Positions 50,960 to 59,200 of a stretch of DNA of 64,000 nucleotides are shown here, piece after piece. A program made the position numbers and the translations under genes. The stretch covers positions 6,328-70,327 of the forward strand of contig DASQMX010000023.1 of NCBI GenBank assembly GCA_035645275.1, written 5' to 3'. Below the pieces are notes generated by a model. The model did no database searches, was not told the DNA's origin, and saw only the letters and a program-made list of their open reading frames with translations. The stretch comes from Paranoxybacillus sp035645275 (GTDB lineage Bacteria; Bacillota; Bacilli; Bacillales; Anoxybacillaceae). Positions within the stretch are counted from its first letter, which is position 1; the number at the start of each line of letters is the position of its first letter.

Positions 50960-51706
50960 TTATTGTTCAGTTAAAATCAACGGTCCGTTTTTTGTGATGG
51001 CAATCGTATGTTCATACTGCGCCGAGAGTGAACCGTCAATCGTTCGTGCCGTCCAGCCGTTATCGTCCATTTTACTTTGCCATGCGCCGATGTTGACCAT
51101 TGGTTCAATCGTAATAACCATTCCTTCTTTTAATCTTAGTCCTTTTCCTGGGGTGCCAAAATGGGGGATGTACGGATCTTCATGAATCGTTTTGCCAATT
51201 CCGTGTCCTGTAAAATCACGAACGACTGAGAATCCATGTGCTTCAACGAACGATTGAATGGCGTGACCGATATCGCCGATACGATTGCCAACTACCGCCT
51301 GTTCAATTCCCTTATATAAAGCCGTTTTCGTTACATCAAGTAACTTTTGCACTTCCTCCGTCACTTCACCGACTGGATATGTCCAAGCCGAATCGGCAAG
51401 CGCACCGCGTAAATTTACAACAATATCGATGGTAACAATGTCTCCGTTATTCAACGGCTCTCTACGTGGAAAGCCATGGCATATTTCATCGTTAATCGAA
51501 GCGCATATCGCATACGGGTAACCTTTATATCCTTTTTGTTCCGGAGTTGCACCGTGCTTACGGAGAAATGCTTCAACAAACTCATCAATTTCCATCGTTG
51601 TTATTCCTGGCTTTATCATTTTGGCGATTTCTTTATGGCAAGCTGCAAGCAATTTTCCTGCTTCATGCATTAATTCCATTTCTCTTTCTGTTTTTAATAC
51701 AATCAT
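50960..51706 (-). CDS. map: Methionine aminopeptidase, type I
   Basis: 248 residues; removes the N-terminal Met of new proteins. Metal ligands are visible in order: ISIDIVV-type strand (Asp in VTIDIVV), Asp in LADSAW, His in GHGIGKTIHEDP, Glu in ITIEPMV and Glu in QYEHTIAI. Type Ia (no zinc-finger extension), resembling the second bacillar enzyme YflG/MapB rather than the one in the ribosomal operon. ATG 51706; AAAGGAG is 13 bases upstream, slightly far. Confidence 0.92.
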   Translation of the reverse strand: MIVLKTEREMELMHEAGKLLAACHKEIAKMIKPGITTMEIDEFVEAFLRKHGATPEQKGYKGYPYAICASINDEICHGFPRREPLNNGDIVTIDIVVNLRGALADSAWTYPVGEVTEEVQKLLDVTKTALYKGIEQAVVGNRIGDIGHAIQSFVEAHGFSVVRDFTGHGIGKTIHEDPYIPHFGTPGKGLRLKEGMVITIEPMVNIGAWQSKMDDNGWTARTIDGSLSAQYEHTIAITKNGPLILTEQ

Positions 51707-51936
51707 TGAAGAAATACTTCTCCTTTTCTCATGAAATTTGGATTGATTTCCATTTTACAATATAAAAAAATAGATGACAATGAAACGGCGTAGCGATAAG
51801 ATAAAATAATCATTTTAGTCAGAAAAATAAATATTTAAATAGTATTAACAATTAGCGTAATTTTTTGATAAAATAAGAAGAAAATATACATATATTGTTA
51901 TTTAAAGAAAGAATTTCATAGAAGGGGTTACATCAT

Positions 51937-54045
51937 ATGAAACAAATATTTGCGCCAGGTGCATTGCTTTTAAATCGTCTAAAATTTAGTAAAAAGTTCC
52001 TGTTTTTGTTTATCATTTTTATCATTTCACTTGGGACGATTGGCTCCTTTTATATTCAGTCGCTAGAACAAAAGACAAATTTTGTAGAAAAGGAGAAGAT
52101 AGGGCTTTTATATATCGAAAATTTACTGAATAGTTTATACGCATTACAAAAACATCGCGAATATAGTGTTATCTACTTAGCAGGTGATCCTTCAGTAGAA
52201 CCTAAGTTAAAAAAGACAGAAAAAGGAATCAATGAAACGCTCAAACGCATTGAAGTGATACATAAACAAAACAAAGATTTGTTTCCTGTAAGCGAACAAT
52301 GGAAAGCCTTTCAGGAGTCCTGGAAGCAGATTGAACAAAATTGGTCTACTTTTACGACAGAGGAAACGGTTAAACGTCATAATATTATGATTAATGATTT
52401 AACGTTGCTGATGACGATGATTGCCGACCGTTCCAATTTGACACTTGATAACAATATTGATAACAACTACCTTGTGCGGCTCATTATCGATAAAGTTCCC
52501 TATATAACTGAACTGATTGGGGCAACACAAGCATTTGCTTCCGAAATGGCCATTAATAAGAAAATCGATGAAAATGGAAAAGCAAAGCTCACGTATTTGG
52601 TGAATTCGCTCGAAAGTTCGATTATTTCGCTTAATAACTCAACCATCTCTATTTTCCGTGAAAACAAAACGAAGCAAGAAAAATTTAATCAATATAAAGA
52701 TGCGGCGATGACAGAGACATTTGTGATTTCGAATGTGATTGACAGCGAATTTTTGCGGACGACGACTATTTCAATTGAGCCGAACATCATTTACGATAAA
52801 ACGAATGGAGCACATGAGCAACTATTTAAAACAGCGCAATTTGGCATTAGCATTCTAAAAAAAGCCATTAACCAAGAATATAACTCATTAAATGTCGATA
52901 AATGGAAAACGATTGCTGTCATTGTTTTTGTATCGATGATTATTGTTTATTTGTTTAGCGTTTTTTATCGTTCTATCCGTGATCATATCGATTTAATTGA
53001 AACGGTGACAAAGCAGGCGGCAAAAGGGGATTTAACTGTGCAAATGAATGTCCATACAAAGGATGAGTTTGCGCAGATTGCCGCATCTTTTAACTCATTA
53101 ATCGAATCATTCCGAGACATTATTTCTGTGAACCAGCAGCTTGTTGAAGAAGTTTCTGCTTCTTCACAAGAGTTGACAGCGATTACGGAAGAAACGATGC
53201 AGGCCACAAGTCAAGTAGCGGTAACGATGGAAGAAGTGGCCAAAGGAACAGGAAAACAACTGCATTATGCAAAACAAAACACAAATGCCATTCAATCGTT
53301 AATGAAAGATACGAATTATATTTCAGAGCGCGCTAAACAGGTGGCATCTTCATCAGTGGAAATGAACAACGAAGCAGCAAAGGGCACGGCGTCGGTTCAC
53401 GAAATGATCGGGCAGATGAGAAGTGTCAATGAATTAGTATCACAATCGACACAACTAATTCGTTCTTTGTATGAACGCTCTAACAATATCGGGCAAATGA
53501 CACAAATGATTACAACGATTGCCGAGCAAACGAACCTTCTTGCCTTAAATGCGGCAATTGAAGCAGCAAGAGCAGGTGATCATGGAAAAGGATTTGCTGT
53601 TGTGGCCAATGAAGTGAGAAAGCTTGCTGAACAATCTTCACAATCTGCTAAACATATTCACATGCTGTTAAGTGAAATACAAAAAGATACTTCTCAATCC
53701 ATGACTGCGATGGAACATGTGTTGCAGGAGGCACAAAAGGGAGTCAGTGTTGCTAATGACACCGGAACGATTTTCGAGAAGATTTTAGAGGCCACCCATC
53801 AAGTAACAGAGCAAATTAATGAAGTTTCATCAAGGCTGACATGGATGGAAACATCATTGCAAGGGCTTGTTTCAACGATTCACGAAACAGAGAATATTTC
53901 ACAACAATCTGAACAACAGACACAGGCAGTGGCAGCAGCTTCCGAACAATTGCTTGCGTCGATGCAGGAAATCTCTTCATCTGTCCAATCTTTGAATGAT
54001 AAGGCACAAGATTTGTTCCAAGCCGTTGAACAATTTAAGCTATAA
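51937..54045 (+). CDS. Methyl-accepting chemotaxis protein
   Basis: 702 residues. TM1 ~20-41, a large extracytoplasmic helical sensor (~42-325) resembling nitrate/NIT-like helical bundles, TM2 ~327-347, HAMP ~350-405, and a signalling hairpin whose tip is EQTNLLALNAAIEAARAG (~529-546). Ligand unknown. It reports to CheA/CheW. AGAAGGGG before ATG 51937. Monocistronic, ended by a TCAGAC-type hairpin. Confidence 0.92.
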   Translation: MKQIFAPGALLLNRLKFSKKFLFLFIIFIISLGTIGSFYIQSLEQKTNFVEKEKIGLLYIENLLNSLYALQKHREYSVIYLAGDPSVEPKLKKTEKGINETLKRIEVIHKQNKDLFPVSEQWKAFQESWKQIEQNWSTFTTEETVKRHNIMINDLTLLMTMIADRSNLTLDNNIDNNYLVRLIIDKVPYITELIGATQAFASEMAINKKIDENGKAKLTYLVNSLESSIISLNNSTISIFRENKTKQEKFNQYKDAAMTETFVISNVIDSEFLRTTTISIEPNIIYDKTNGAHEQLFKTAQFGISILKKAINQEYNSLNVDKWKTIAVIVFVSMIIVYLFSVFYRSIRDHIDLIETVTKQAAKGDLTVQMNVHTKDEFAQIAASFNSLIESFRDIISVNQQLVEEVSASSQELTAITEETMQATSQVAVTMEEVAKGTGKQLHYAKQNTNAIQSLMKDTNYISERAKQVASSSVEMNNEAAKGTASVHEMIGQMRSVNELVSQSTQLIRSLYERSNNIGQMTQMITTIAEQTNLLALNAAIEAARAGDHGKGFAVVANEVRKLAEQSSQSAKHIHMLLSEIQKDTSQSMTAMEHVLQEAQKGVSVANDTGTIFEKILEATHQVTEQINEVSSRLTWMETSLQGLVSTIHETENISQQSEQQTQAVAAASEQLLASMQEISSSVQSLNDKAQDLFQAVEQFKL

Positions 54046-54049
54046 GGCG

Positions 54050-54100
54050 GAGGCTGTCTCAAAAGCCAAGGGTCAGACCCTTATGAGACAGCCTCTTTTT
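54050..54100 (+). terminator. TCAGAC hairpin element, minimal copy D, acting as terminator
   Basis: GAGGCTGTCTCAAAAG..GGGTCAGACCC..CTTATGAGACAGCCTC, 46 bp, followed by T5: the two ends of the dispersed element with its centre missing. The outer arms pair over 16 bp with one mismatch. Confidence 0.8.
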
Positions 54101-54184
54101 CTTTCTAGACAGTTGAAACGATTTTCGATTATAAACGTATATGAGTATGTCAACTTTGATCTTTTTATAAGGTAGGTGAAGGCA

Positions 54185-54646
54185 GTGGCAAGATTAGAGT
54201 ATCGGCTCTTATTGGATCATGAAAAATATAAGTTGCTTTATTTTTACGAGAATATTGACTTGGAACAAATCATTGCTCGGCGCGAATGCGAATTTTTTGT
54301 GAAAGACGGGGTGACGTATAGGCAGCTTTCTTCTGCTTTAGAGAATGAGACATTTGCCATTTATGTAGAGAAGTATGAACAAGGAGTAAAAGAAGATGAA
54401 ATAAATGGTAATGGTCTTTTACTCGAAGTTCGCGAGTTAAATTCCGAGAAGAATCATCCGATGATTACAATGCTCAAACTGCATTCCCATCTTGAGATTA
54501 TGGCCTATATCGGCAATTCATTTACCTATTTTCAAGGAAAGGAATGGCTTCGGGATTGTGTGGAAATCGATGAAGATCGAAAATTGTATGTTCTTTACGT
54601 GACACCAACAGGTTTAATATTGGAACAAGAGGGGAACGGAATATGA
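54185..54646 (+). CDS. Unknown protein, first gene of the ATP-grasp/DUF350 operon
   Basis: 153 residues, soluble, mixed alpha/beta, no recognised motif. Start is probably GTG 54185 (after AGGTGAAGG); GTG 54176 is also possible. Ends overlapping the next start (ATGA, 54643). By analogy with the E. coli yjfIJKLMC group, an extra small cytosolic protein often accompanies the GspS-like/DUF350 set, but I cannot match it to DUF2170 or DUF2491. Confidence 0.7.
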   Translation: MARLEYRLLLDHEKYKLLYFYENIDLEQIIARRECEFFVKDGVTYRQLSSALENETFAIYVEKYEQGVKEDEINGNGLLLEVRELNSEKNHPMITMLKLHSHLEIMAYIGNSFTYFQGKEWLRDCVEIDEDRKLYVLYVTPTGLILEQEGNGI

Positions 54647-54978
54647 ATAAAACAAAAAGAATGATGCTCGGGGTTGTAACAACATTAATGGCTGGTTCAT
54701 TAGTTGCTTGTAATAATAACGACGAAAGCTTGCCGCTGCTTCCGAATGATCAAGATTGCGATGATTGGGAATGGGATTCGGATACAGGTACGTATGTGTG
54801 CGATGATGATGATAGCACGTATTACCGCCATTATTATCATGGCGGAAGTTATTACCCTTCCAAACGGAGTTTAGAGAAATCACCGTCATATAAAAGTGAT
54901 CAAATGACTCAAGAATTCCAAAATCGGGCGAAATCAGGAATCGGTTCAGGGACAAAAGGCGGTTCATTTGGAGGATAA
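54643..54978 (+). CDS. Small lipoprotein, YgiB/YjfM-like in context
   Basis: 111 residues. Lipoprotein signal with lipobox LVAC (Cys23). The mature part is acidic (CDDWEWDSDTGTYVCDDDD), then Tyr/His-rich (YYRHYYHGGSYY), with a Gly-rich C-terminus (SGIGSGTKGGSFGG). E. coli YgiB/YjfM (DUF1190) lipoproteins next to GspS-like enzymes have similar Gly/Ser-rich ends; homology not established. Translationally coupled on both sides. Confidence 0.75.
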   Translation: MNKTKRMMLGVVTTLMAGSLVACNNNDESLPLLPNDQDCDDWEWDSDTGTYVCDDDDSTYYRHYYHGGSYYPSKRSLEKSPSYKSDQMTQEFQNRAKSGIGSGTKGGSFGG

Positions 54979-54980
54979 TG

Positions 54981-56264
54981 ATGTATTCTTTAAAAGAACA
55001 TAAGGAGCGCAGGGAACAATTTTATAAGCGGATGGAAGGGTTTTGGCCCGATTTATATGCTGTGGAATATGCGTTGTTTGATTATTATGCTTTAACGAAA
55101 ACTGAAGTGAAAGCAATGATTAACGCGACAAACCGAATTGGGCACATTTATCGAAAAACAGCACAGCTGCTTCGGAGACTGCCGGAAGAAACGTTACAGT
55201 TATTAGGTTTTCGTGCTGAAGTCATTCCATATTTGCGCATATCGGTGCTTCCGCAAGAAGCCGTCATTGCCAGAGCGGATTTAGCTTATGTAAATCATGA
55301 ATTTAAGTTAATTGAACTGAATGCGGATACTCCGACGTTTATTCGCGAAACATTTGATATCAATGAGCGCATTGCCAGTGAGTTTCATACTCAATCTCCT
55401 AATACGGGTGCAGCGGACAGATTAGCGCTTGCTTTAAAAAGCGCGATTGAACAGTCATTTGGTGCTATATGCAGTAATGGGAACCCATATGTCGTTTTTA
55501 CCTCACACGAGGACCATATAGAGGATAGAGAAACCGTGCGCTATCTGCAACGTTTAAGTAGGCTGGAAGCGGCATATGTTCCTCTTCATAAACTTCGCGT
55601 AATTGCAGAAGATATTCGTTTAAATGATGGAAGCATTCTAAAACGCGGTCTATATGACAGCGGCGGAAAACGAATTGATGTGCTGTATCGACAAACATAT
55701 CCGCTTGAACATTTGCTCGAAGACCGCTCTCCCGATGGTGAGGAAGTAGGAAAATTATTGCTGCAACTATGGAATGAAAGAGAAGTGGCCCTGATCAACC
55801 CGCCATCTGCGTTTTTACTACAATCGAAAGCCGTTCAAGCATTAATATGGGGATTGCATGAAGAGAGAAATCAGTTTTTTACAGAAGAAGAGCATAGTTG
55901 GATTTCACAACACTTTTTGCCCACTTATCTAGATGAAGAATATTTTTTGACGAAAAAAGAGACATATGTACAAAAACCTGCGTTTGGGCGTGAAGGGGAT
56001 ACAGTCGTTATTAAGAATGAAGAAGGAAATCCGATTTTTGCAGACCTTCAGCAAACGTATGTCGATGAAACGCCTGTTTATCAGCAATATGTTTCTTTGC
56101 CCGAAGCGATGGTAAAAACGGTAAAAGGATACGAAAATGTAAGGCTTTTGCATACTTGTTTTTTAATTAACGGAGAAGCGATGGGAATCGGCTTGCGCGC
56201 GGGCGGAATTATTACTAATAACTTATCTTACTATTTGCCGGTGATGATAGAAGGGAAAGGATGA
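54981..56264 (+). CDS. Glutathionylspermidine synthase-like ATP-grasp protein
   Basis: 427 residues, ATP-grasp fold of the GspS C-terminal family (COG0754; E. coli YgiC/YjfC). Features: NADTPTFIRETFD (substrate region), RQTYPLEHL, YVQKPAFGREGDTVVI (ATP-grasp Lys) and the C-terminal LLHTCFLINGEAMGIGLRAGG. It would ligate an amine to a carboxylate, but bacilli lack glutathione, so the substrate is unlikely to be glutathione. ATG 54981 is chosen for spacing from GGAGG; ATG 54978 overlaps the upstream stop. Confidence 0.83.
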   Translation: MYSLKEHKERREQFYKRMEGFWPDLYAVEYALFDYYALTKTEVKAMINATNRIGHIYRKTAQLLRRLPEETLQLLGFRAEVIPYLRISVLPQEAVIARADLAYVNHEFKLIELNADTPTFIRETFDINERIASEFHTQSPNTGAADRLALALKSAIEQSFGAICSNGNPYVVFTSHEDHIEDRETVRYLQRLSRLEAAYVPLHKLRVIAEDIRLNDGSILKRGLYDSGGKRIDVLYRQTYPLEHLLEDRSPDGEEVGKLLLQLWNEREVALINPPSAFLLQSKAVQALIWGLHEERNQFFTEEEHSWISQHFLPTYLDEEYFLTKKETYVQKPAFGREGDTVVIKNEEGNPIFADLQQTYVDETPVYQQYVSLPEAMVKTVKGYENVRLLHTCFLINGEAMGIGLRAGGIITNNLSYYLPVMIEGKG

Positions 56265-56266
56265 AA

Positions 56267-56668
56267 ATGATGTCATATATAATCAACTTTTTTATTTATA
56301 CGGTGTTAGGTTTCGTGTTGATGGGAGTTGGGATTGGCTTATTTAGTCTGACAACGAAATTTTCCGAGCGGGAGTTAATTCGCCAAGGAAATATCGCGGT
56401 AGCGTTAAAGTTATGGGGGAAAGGAATTGGATTAGCGATTGTCATTTATGCTGCTTGGAGCAACAGTGTCAGCTTGCTCGATGCAGTTATGTGGGGAGTC
56501 ATCGGGATTATTACACAAATTCTTGCTTACTTAGCTCTTGAGTATATTTTTACACCTAAGACGAACTTGGCGAAAAAGGTGGAAGAAGGCAATCTTGCCG
56601 TTGGTTTCAGCTTATTTGCGATTTCCGTTATTGTTGGTTTGATTGTTGCAGGAAGTATGTCTTATTAA
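56267..56668 (+). CDS. DUF350 family membrane protein
   Basis: 133 residues, four predicted membrane segments arranged as two repeats of two (GFVLMGVGIGLFSLTTKFSERELIRQGNIAVALKLWGKGIG.. and ..NLAKKVEEGNLAVGFSLFAISVIVG). The repeated 'GN(I/L)AVxxxL' motif is characteristic of DUF350. ATG 56267 fits the GGAAAGG site best; ATG 56261 overlaps the previous gene. Usually encoded next to GspS-like ATP-grasp enzymes, as here. Confidence 0.83.
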   Translation: MMSYIINFFIYTVLGFVLMGVGIGLFSLTTKFSERELIRQGNIAVALKLWGKGIGLAIVIYAAWSNSVSLLDAVMWGVIGIITQILAYLALEYIFTPKTNLAKKVEEGNLAVGFSLFAISVIVGLIVAGSMSY

Positions 56669-56676
56669 CGATTCTA

Positions 56677-56720
56677 AATCATCCGCTATGTGGTTACACT
56701 GCATAGTGGATGATTTTTTG
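56677..56720 (+). terminator. Terminator of the ATP-grasp/DUF350 operon
   Basis: Stem AATCATCCGCTATG / CATAGTGGATGATT (56677-56690 with 56702-56715, one G-U), T6. Confidence 0.9.
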
Positions 56721-56799
56721 TTAAAGAACTGAGCGGTCATTCACGCCATGACGATTGGTTGCATTAAATAGTAGATATAAGCGAATAAGGAGTGGTTGT

Positions 56800-57540
56800 A
56801 TGCGTTTACAAGATAAAGTGGCCATTATTACAGGTGGGGCAAACGGAATTGGTTTAGAAGCGGCCAGGCTTTTCGCGAGTGAAGGGGCTAAAGTGGCATT
56901 GGCCGATTTTGATGCAGCGACAGGTGAAAAGCGAGTAGAAGAGTTAAAACAGCAAGGTCTTGAGGTAGAATTTTTCCAAGTGAACGTTGCCGATCGCACA
57001 AGCGTCGACAAAATGGTCGAAGATGTTATCGATTGTTTTCAAACGGTTGATATTTTAATTAATAATGCAGGGATTACACGTGACGCAATGCTAACAAAAA
57101 TGTCACAAGAAGATTTTCAACAAGTATTGAACGTCAATTTAACCGGCGTGTTTAACTGTGCACAAGCGGTAGTTCCGCATATGATTGCTCAAGGAAAAGG
57201 AAAAATTATCAATACATCTTCTGTTTCCGGAGTGTATGGCAATGTCGGACAAACGAATTATGCGGCAGCAAAAGCAGCGGTAATCGGGATGACGAAAACG
57301 TGGGCAAAGGAGCTTGGGCGCAAAGGTATCAATGTCAACGCGGTTGCTCCGGGGTTTACGGAAACGAATATGACGGCAAAAGTACCGGAAAAAATTTTGC
57401 AGCAAATTGTCGCATCGATTCCACTACAAAAACTTGGAAAACCTTCCGATATTGCCTATGCTTACTTATATTTAGCGTCCGATGAATCCGATTATGTAAA
57501 CGGCACGGTATTACATGTCGATGGTGGAATTATGATGTAA
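56800..57540 (+). CDS. fabG: 3-oxoacyl-ACP reductase / short-chain dehydrogenase
   Basis: 246 residues, classical SDR. Cofactor loop TGGANGIG (11-18), NNAG (~89-92), active-site Ser in NTSSVSG, Tyr154 and Lys158 in YAAAK. Acidic residue DFD at the end of strand 2 suggests NADH or mixed specificity. Strong similarity to FabG; an acetoacetyl-CoA reductase (PhaB) role is also possible because it stands alone outside a fab cluster. ATG 56800 with AAGGAG seven bases upstream. Confidence 0.87.
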   Translation: MRLQDKVAIITGGANGIGLEAARLFASEGAKVALADFDAATGEKRVEELKQQGLEVEFFQVNVADRTSVDKMVEDVIDCFQTVDILINNAGITRDAMLTKMSQEDFQQVLNVNLTGVFNCAQAVVPHMIAQGKGKIINTSSVSGVYGNVGQTNYAAAKAAVIGMTKTWAKELGRKGINVNAVAPGFTETNMTAKVPEKILQQIVASIPLQKLGKPSDIAYAYLYLASDESDYVNGTVLHVDGGIMM

Positions 57541-57596
57541 ACGAATAAGATTTTTATTGGCAATTTGGTTTTCATATATTGAAAATTGCCATAGGT

Positions 57597-57692
57597 TGGG
57601 GCTGACCTATAAGTGTTTGACTTCACGAGCGCTCTTATTTAATATTGTTATGATTGAGGGGACTGATACTTTGCTTTAGGGTCAGACCTTTT
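57597..57692 (-). repeat. Dispersed TCAGAC hairpin element, inverted copy E
   Basis: Read on the plus strand GGGGCTGACCTATAAGTG, TTTGACTTCACGAGCG matches the inverse of copy B's right end; the other end has AGGGTCAGACC. More diverged than A-D. Confidence 0.55.
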
Positions 57693-57719
57693 TATTGTTC
57701 TTTTTATAAAAACGTTCTC

Positions 57720-57749
57720 TTGTCAATGTTTTAGTTTTACTGATATAAT
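57720..57749 (+). promoter_or_regulatory. Predicted sigma-A promoter and leader hairpin of the purine permease gene
   Basis: TTGTCA (57720-57725), 18-bp spacer, TATAAT (57744-57749). The leader then has TTATCAG-TCGATCG-CTGATAA (about 57763-57783), a hairpin of unknown role; I do not see a purine riboswitch core. Confidence 0.55.
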
Positions 57750-57828
57750 ATTCAACTGTCGGTTATCAGTCGATCGCTGATAATCGGGGTGGGGCGAGGG
57801 ATTAAAAAAAGGAAGGTTTATAGAAAGG

Positions 57829-59127
57829 ATGTTGCGAAACTTTTTTACACGGCGATTTGATTTTGAACGCAATGGGACAACAATGAAAAAGGAATTGCTT
57901 GCTGGCACAGTTTCTTTTTTCACCATTGTGTACATTATTGCTGTCAATTCGCTGATTTTGTCTGAGGCTGGCATTCCAGTAGAGGCTGGGATTATCGCGA
58001 CGATACTTGCTTCATTTTTTGGCTGTATGCTCATGGGGATTTTAGGAAATGCACCAATTTTGCTTGTTCCAGGTATGGGAATTAACGCCCTTTTTGTGTA
58101 CACGATTGTGCAGTCGCTTGAGCTATCATGGCAAGAAGCACTTGCGGTCGTTTTCATATCTGGCATTTTATTTAGTATCATTGCATTTACACGTTTGTCA
58201 GACTTACTTTCTCGCGCGATACCGCCTGCATTAAAAGAAGCGATAACAGTCGGTCTCGGGCTGTTTTTAACGTTAATTGGTTTAGAAAAAGGCGGGCTTG
58301 TGACAAGAGGAGAAAATTCGATGATTGCTTTGGGCAATTTAGGCGATCCGCATGTGCAAGCGACACTTCTAACGCTTGTCATTACGCTTTTCTTATTTAT
58401 GCGGAATGTGAAAGCGAATTTCTTGCTCAGCATCATATTCGGGACAGTCATTGCGTACTTGTTTGGGCTTCTCGATATGCATGAACTGAAGAATACGGCG
58501 TTTTCGTTTGAGTCCTATCAAAATGTATTTGGTGCTATGTCTTTTGCCAGCATTACGTCACTAGCATTTTGGATTGCTGTATTTTCCTTAACGATGGTGC
58601 TTGTCTTTGAAAATATCGGACTTGTTCATGGGCATGTAACTATGTTAAATCAGCCAGAAAAATACCGTCGTTCTCTACAGGCGAATGCCTTGTCTGCGCT
58701 GTCATGCGCTTTCTTTGGTACGAGCCCGACAGTTTCCACTGTTGAAAGTGCAGCTGGCATTGCTGCAGGTGGAAGAACGGGGGCTACTGCCGTGACGGCC
58801 GGAGTTCTATTCTTGGCGTCGGCACTTTTTATTCCGATAATCAAATTGATTCCTAGCAGTGCAATTGCGCCAATTTTAATGATTATCGGCGCTTTGATGC
58901 TGCAGCATATAAAAAATATTGAACTCAATGATTTTTCCGAATGGTTTCCGGCGTTTGTGATTATCGTCATGATTCCTTTTACTTATAGCATTGCTGATGG
59001 AATTGCATTTGGGTTCATTCTTTACCCGTTATTAAAAATAGCAGTCGGGAAGACAAAGGAAGTATCCGTACCATTAGTGACCGTTTCGATTTTATTTCTC
59101 ATGAACTTTGTATTTCATGTGATATAG
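57829..59127 (+). CDS. NCS2/AzgA-type purine (guanine-hypoxanthine) permease
   Basis: 432 residues, 12-14 membrane segments. PGMGINALFVYTIV, LGLFLTLIGLEKGG, FENIGLVHGH and GTSPTVSTVESAAGIAAGGRTG are the AzgA/PbuG-group signature blocks; the TSPT..ESAAG motif lies in the substrate site. Imports guanine/hypoxanthine/adenine with H+. Resembles B. subtilis YtiP/PbuG; exact orthology not settled. ATG 57829 is very close to GAAAGG; a better-spaced GGAAGG is 14 bases upstream. Confidence 0.88.
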   Translation: MLRNFFTRRFDFERNGTTMKKELLAGTVSFFTIVYIIAVNSLILSEAGIPVEAGIIATILASFFGCMLMGILGNAPILLVPGMGINALFVYTIVQSLELSWQEALAVVFISGILFSIIAFTRLSDLLSRAIPPALKEAITVGLGLFLTLIGLEKGGLVTRGENSMIALGNLGDPHVQATLLTLVITLFLFMRNVKANFLLSIIFGTVIAYLFGLLDMHELKNTAFSFESYQNVFGAMSFASITSLAFWIAVFSLTMVLVFENIGLVHGHVTMLNQPEKYRRSLQANALSALSCAFFGTSPTVSTVESAAGIAAGGRTGATAVTAGVLFLASALFIPIIKLIPSSAIAPILMIIGALMLQHIKNIELNDFSEWFPAFVIIVMIPFTYSIADGIAFGFILYPLLKIAVGKTKEVSVPLVTVSILFLMNFVFHVI

Positions 59128-59130
59128 ATG

Positions 59131-59200
59131 AAAAAAGCTGACGAGGTGATTGAACTTCCTATACAAGGTTGGAAAGTTGATCCCTTTCGTCAGCTTTTTG
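59131..59200. terminator. Bidirectional terminator between permease and kinase genes
   Basis: AAAAAGCTGACGA (59132-59144) pairs with TCGTCAGCTTTTT (59187-59199) across a 42-base loop; A-run and T-run at the two feet. Confidence 0.75.

Noticed and set aside
57690..57828. Purine riboswitch in front of the AzgA-type permease
   Set aside because: The leader has one short hairpin but none of the conserved purine-aptamer junction bases.
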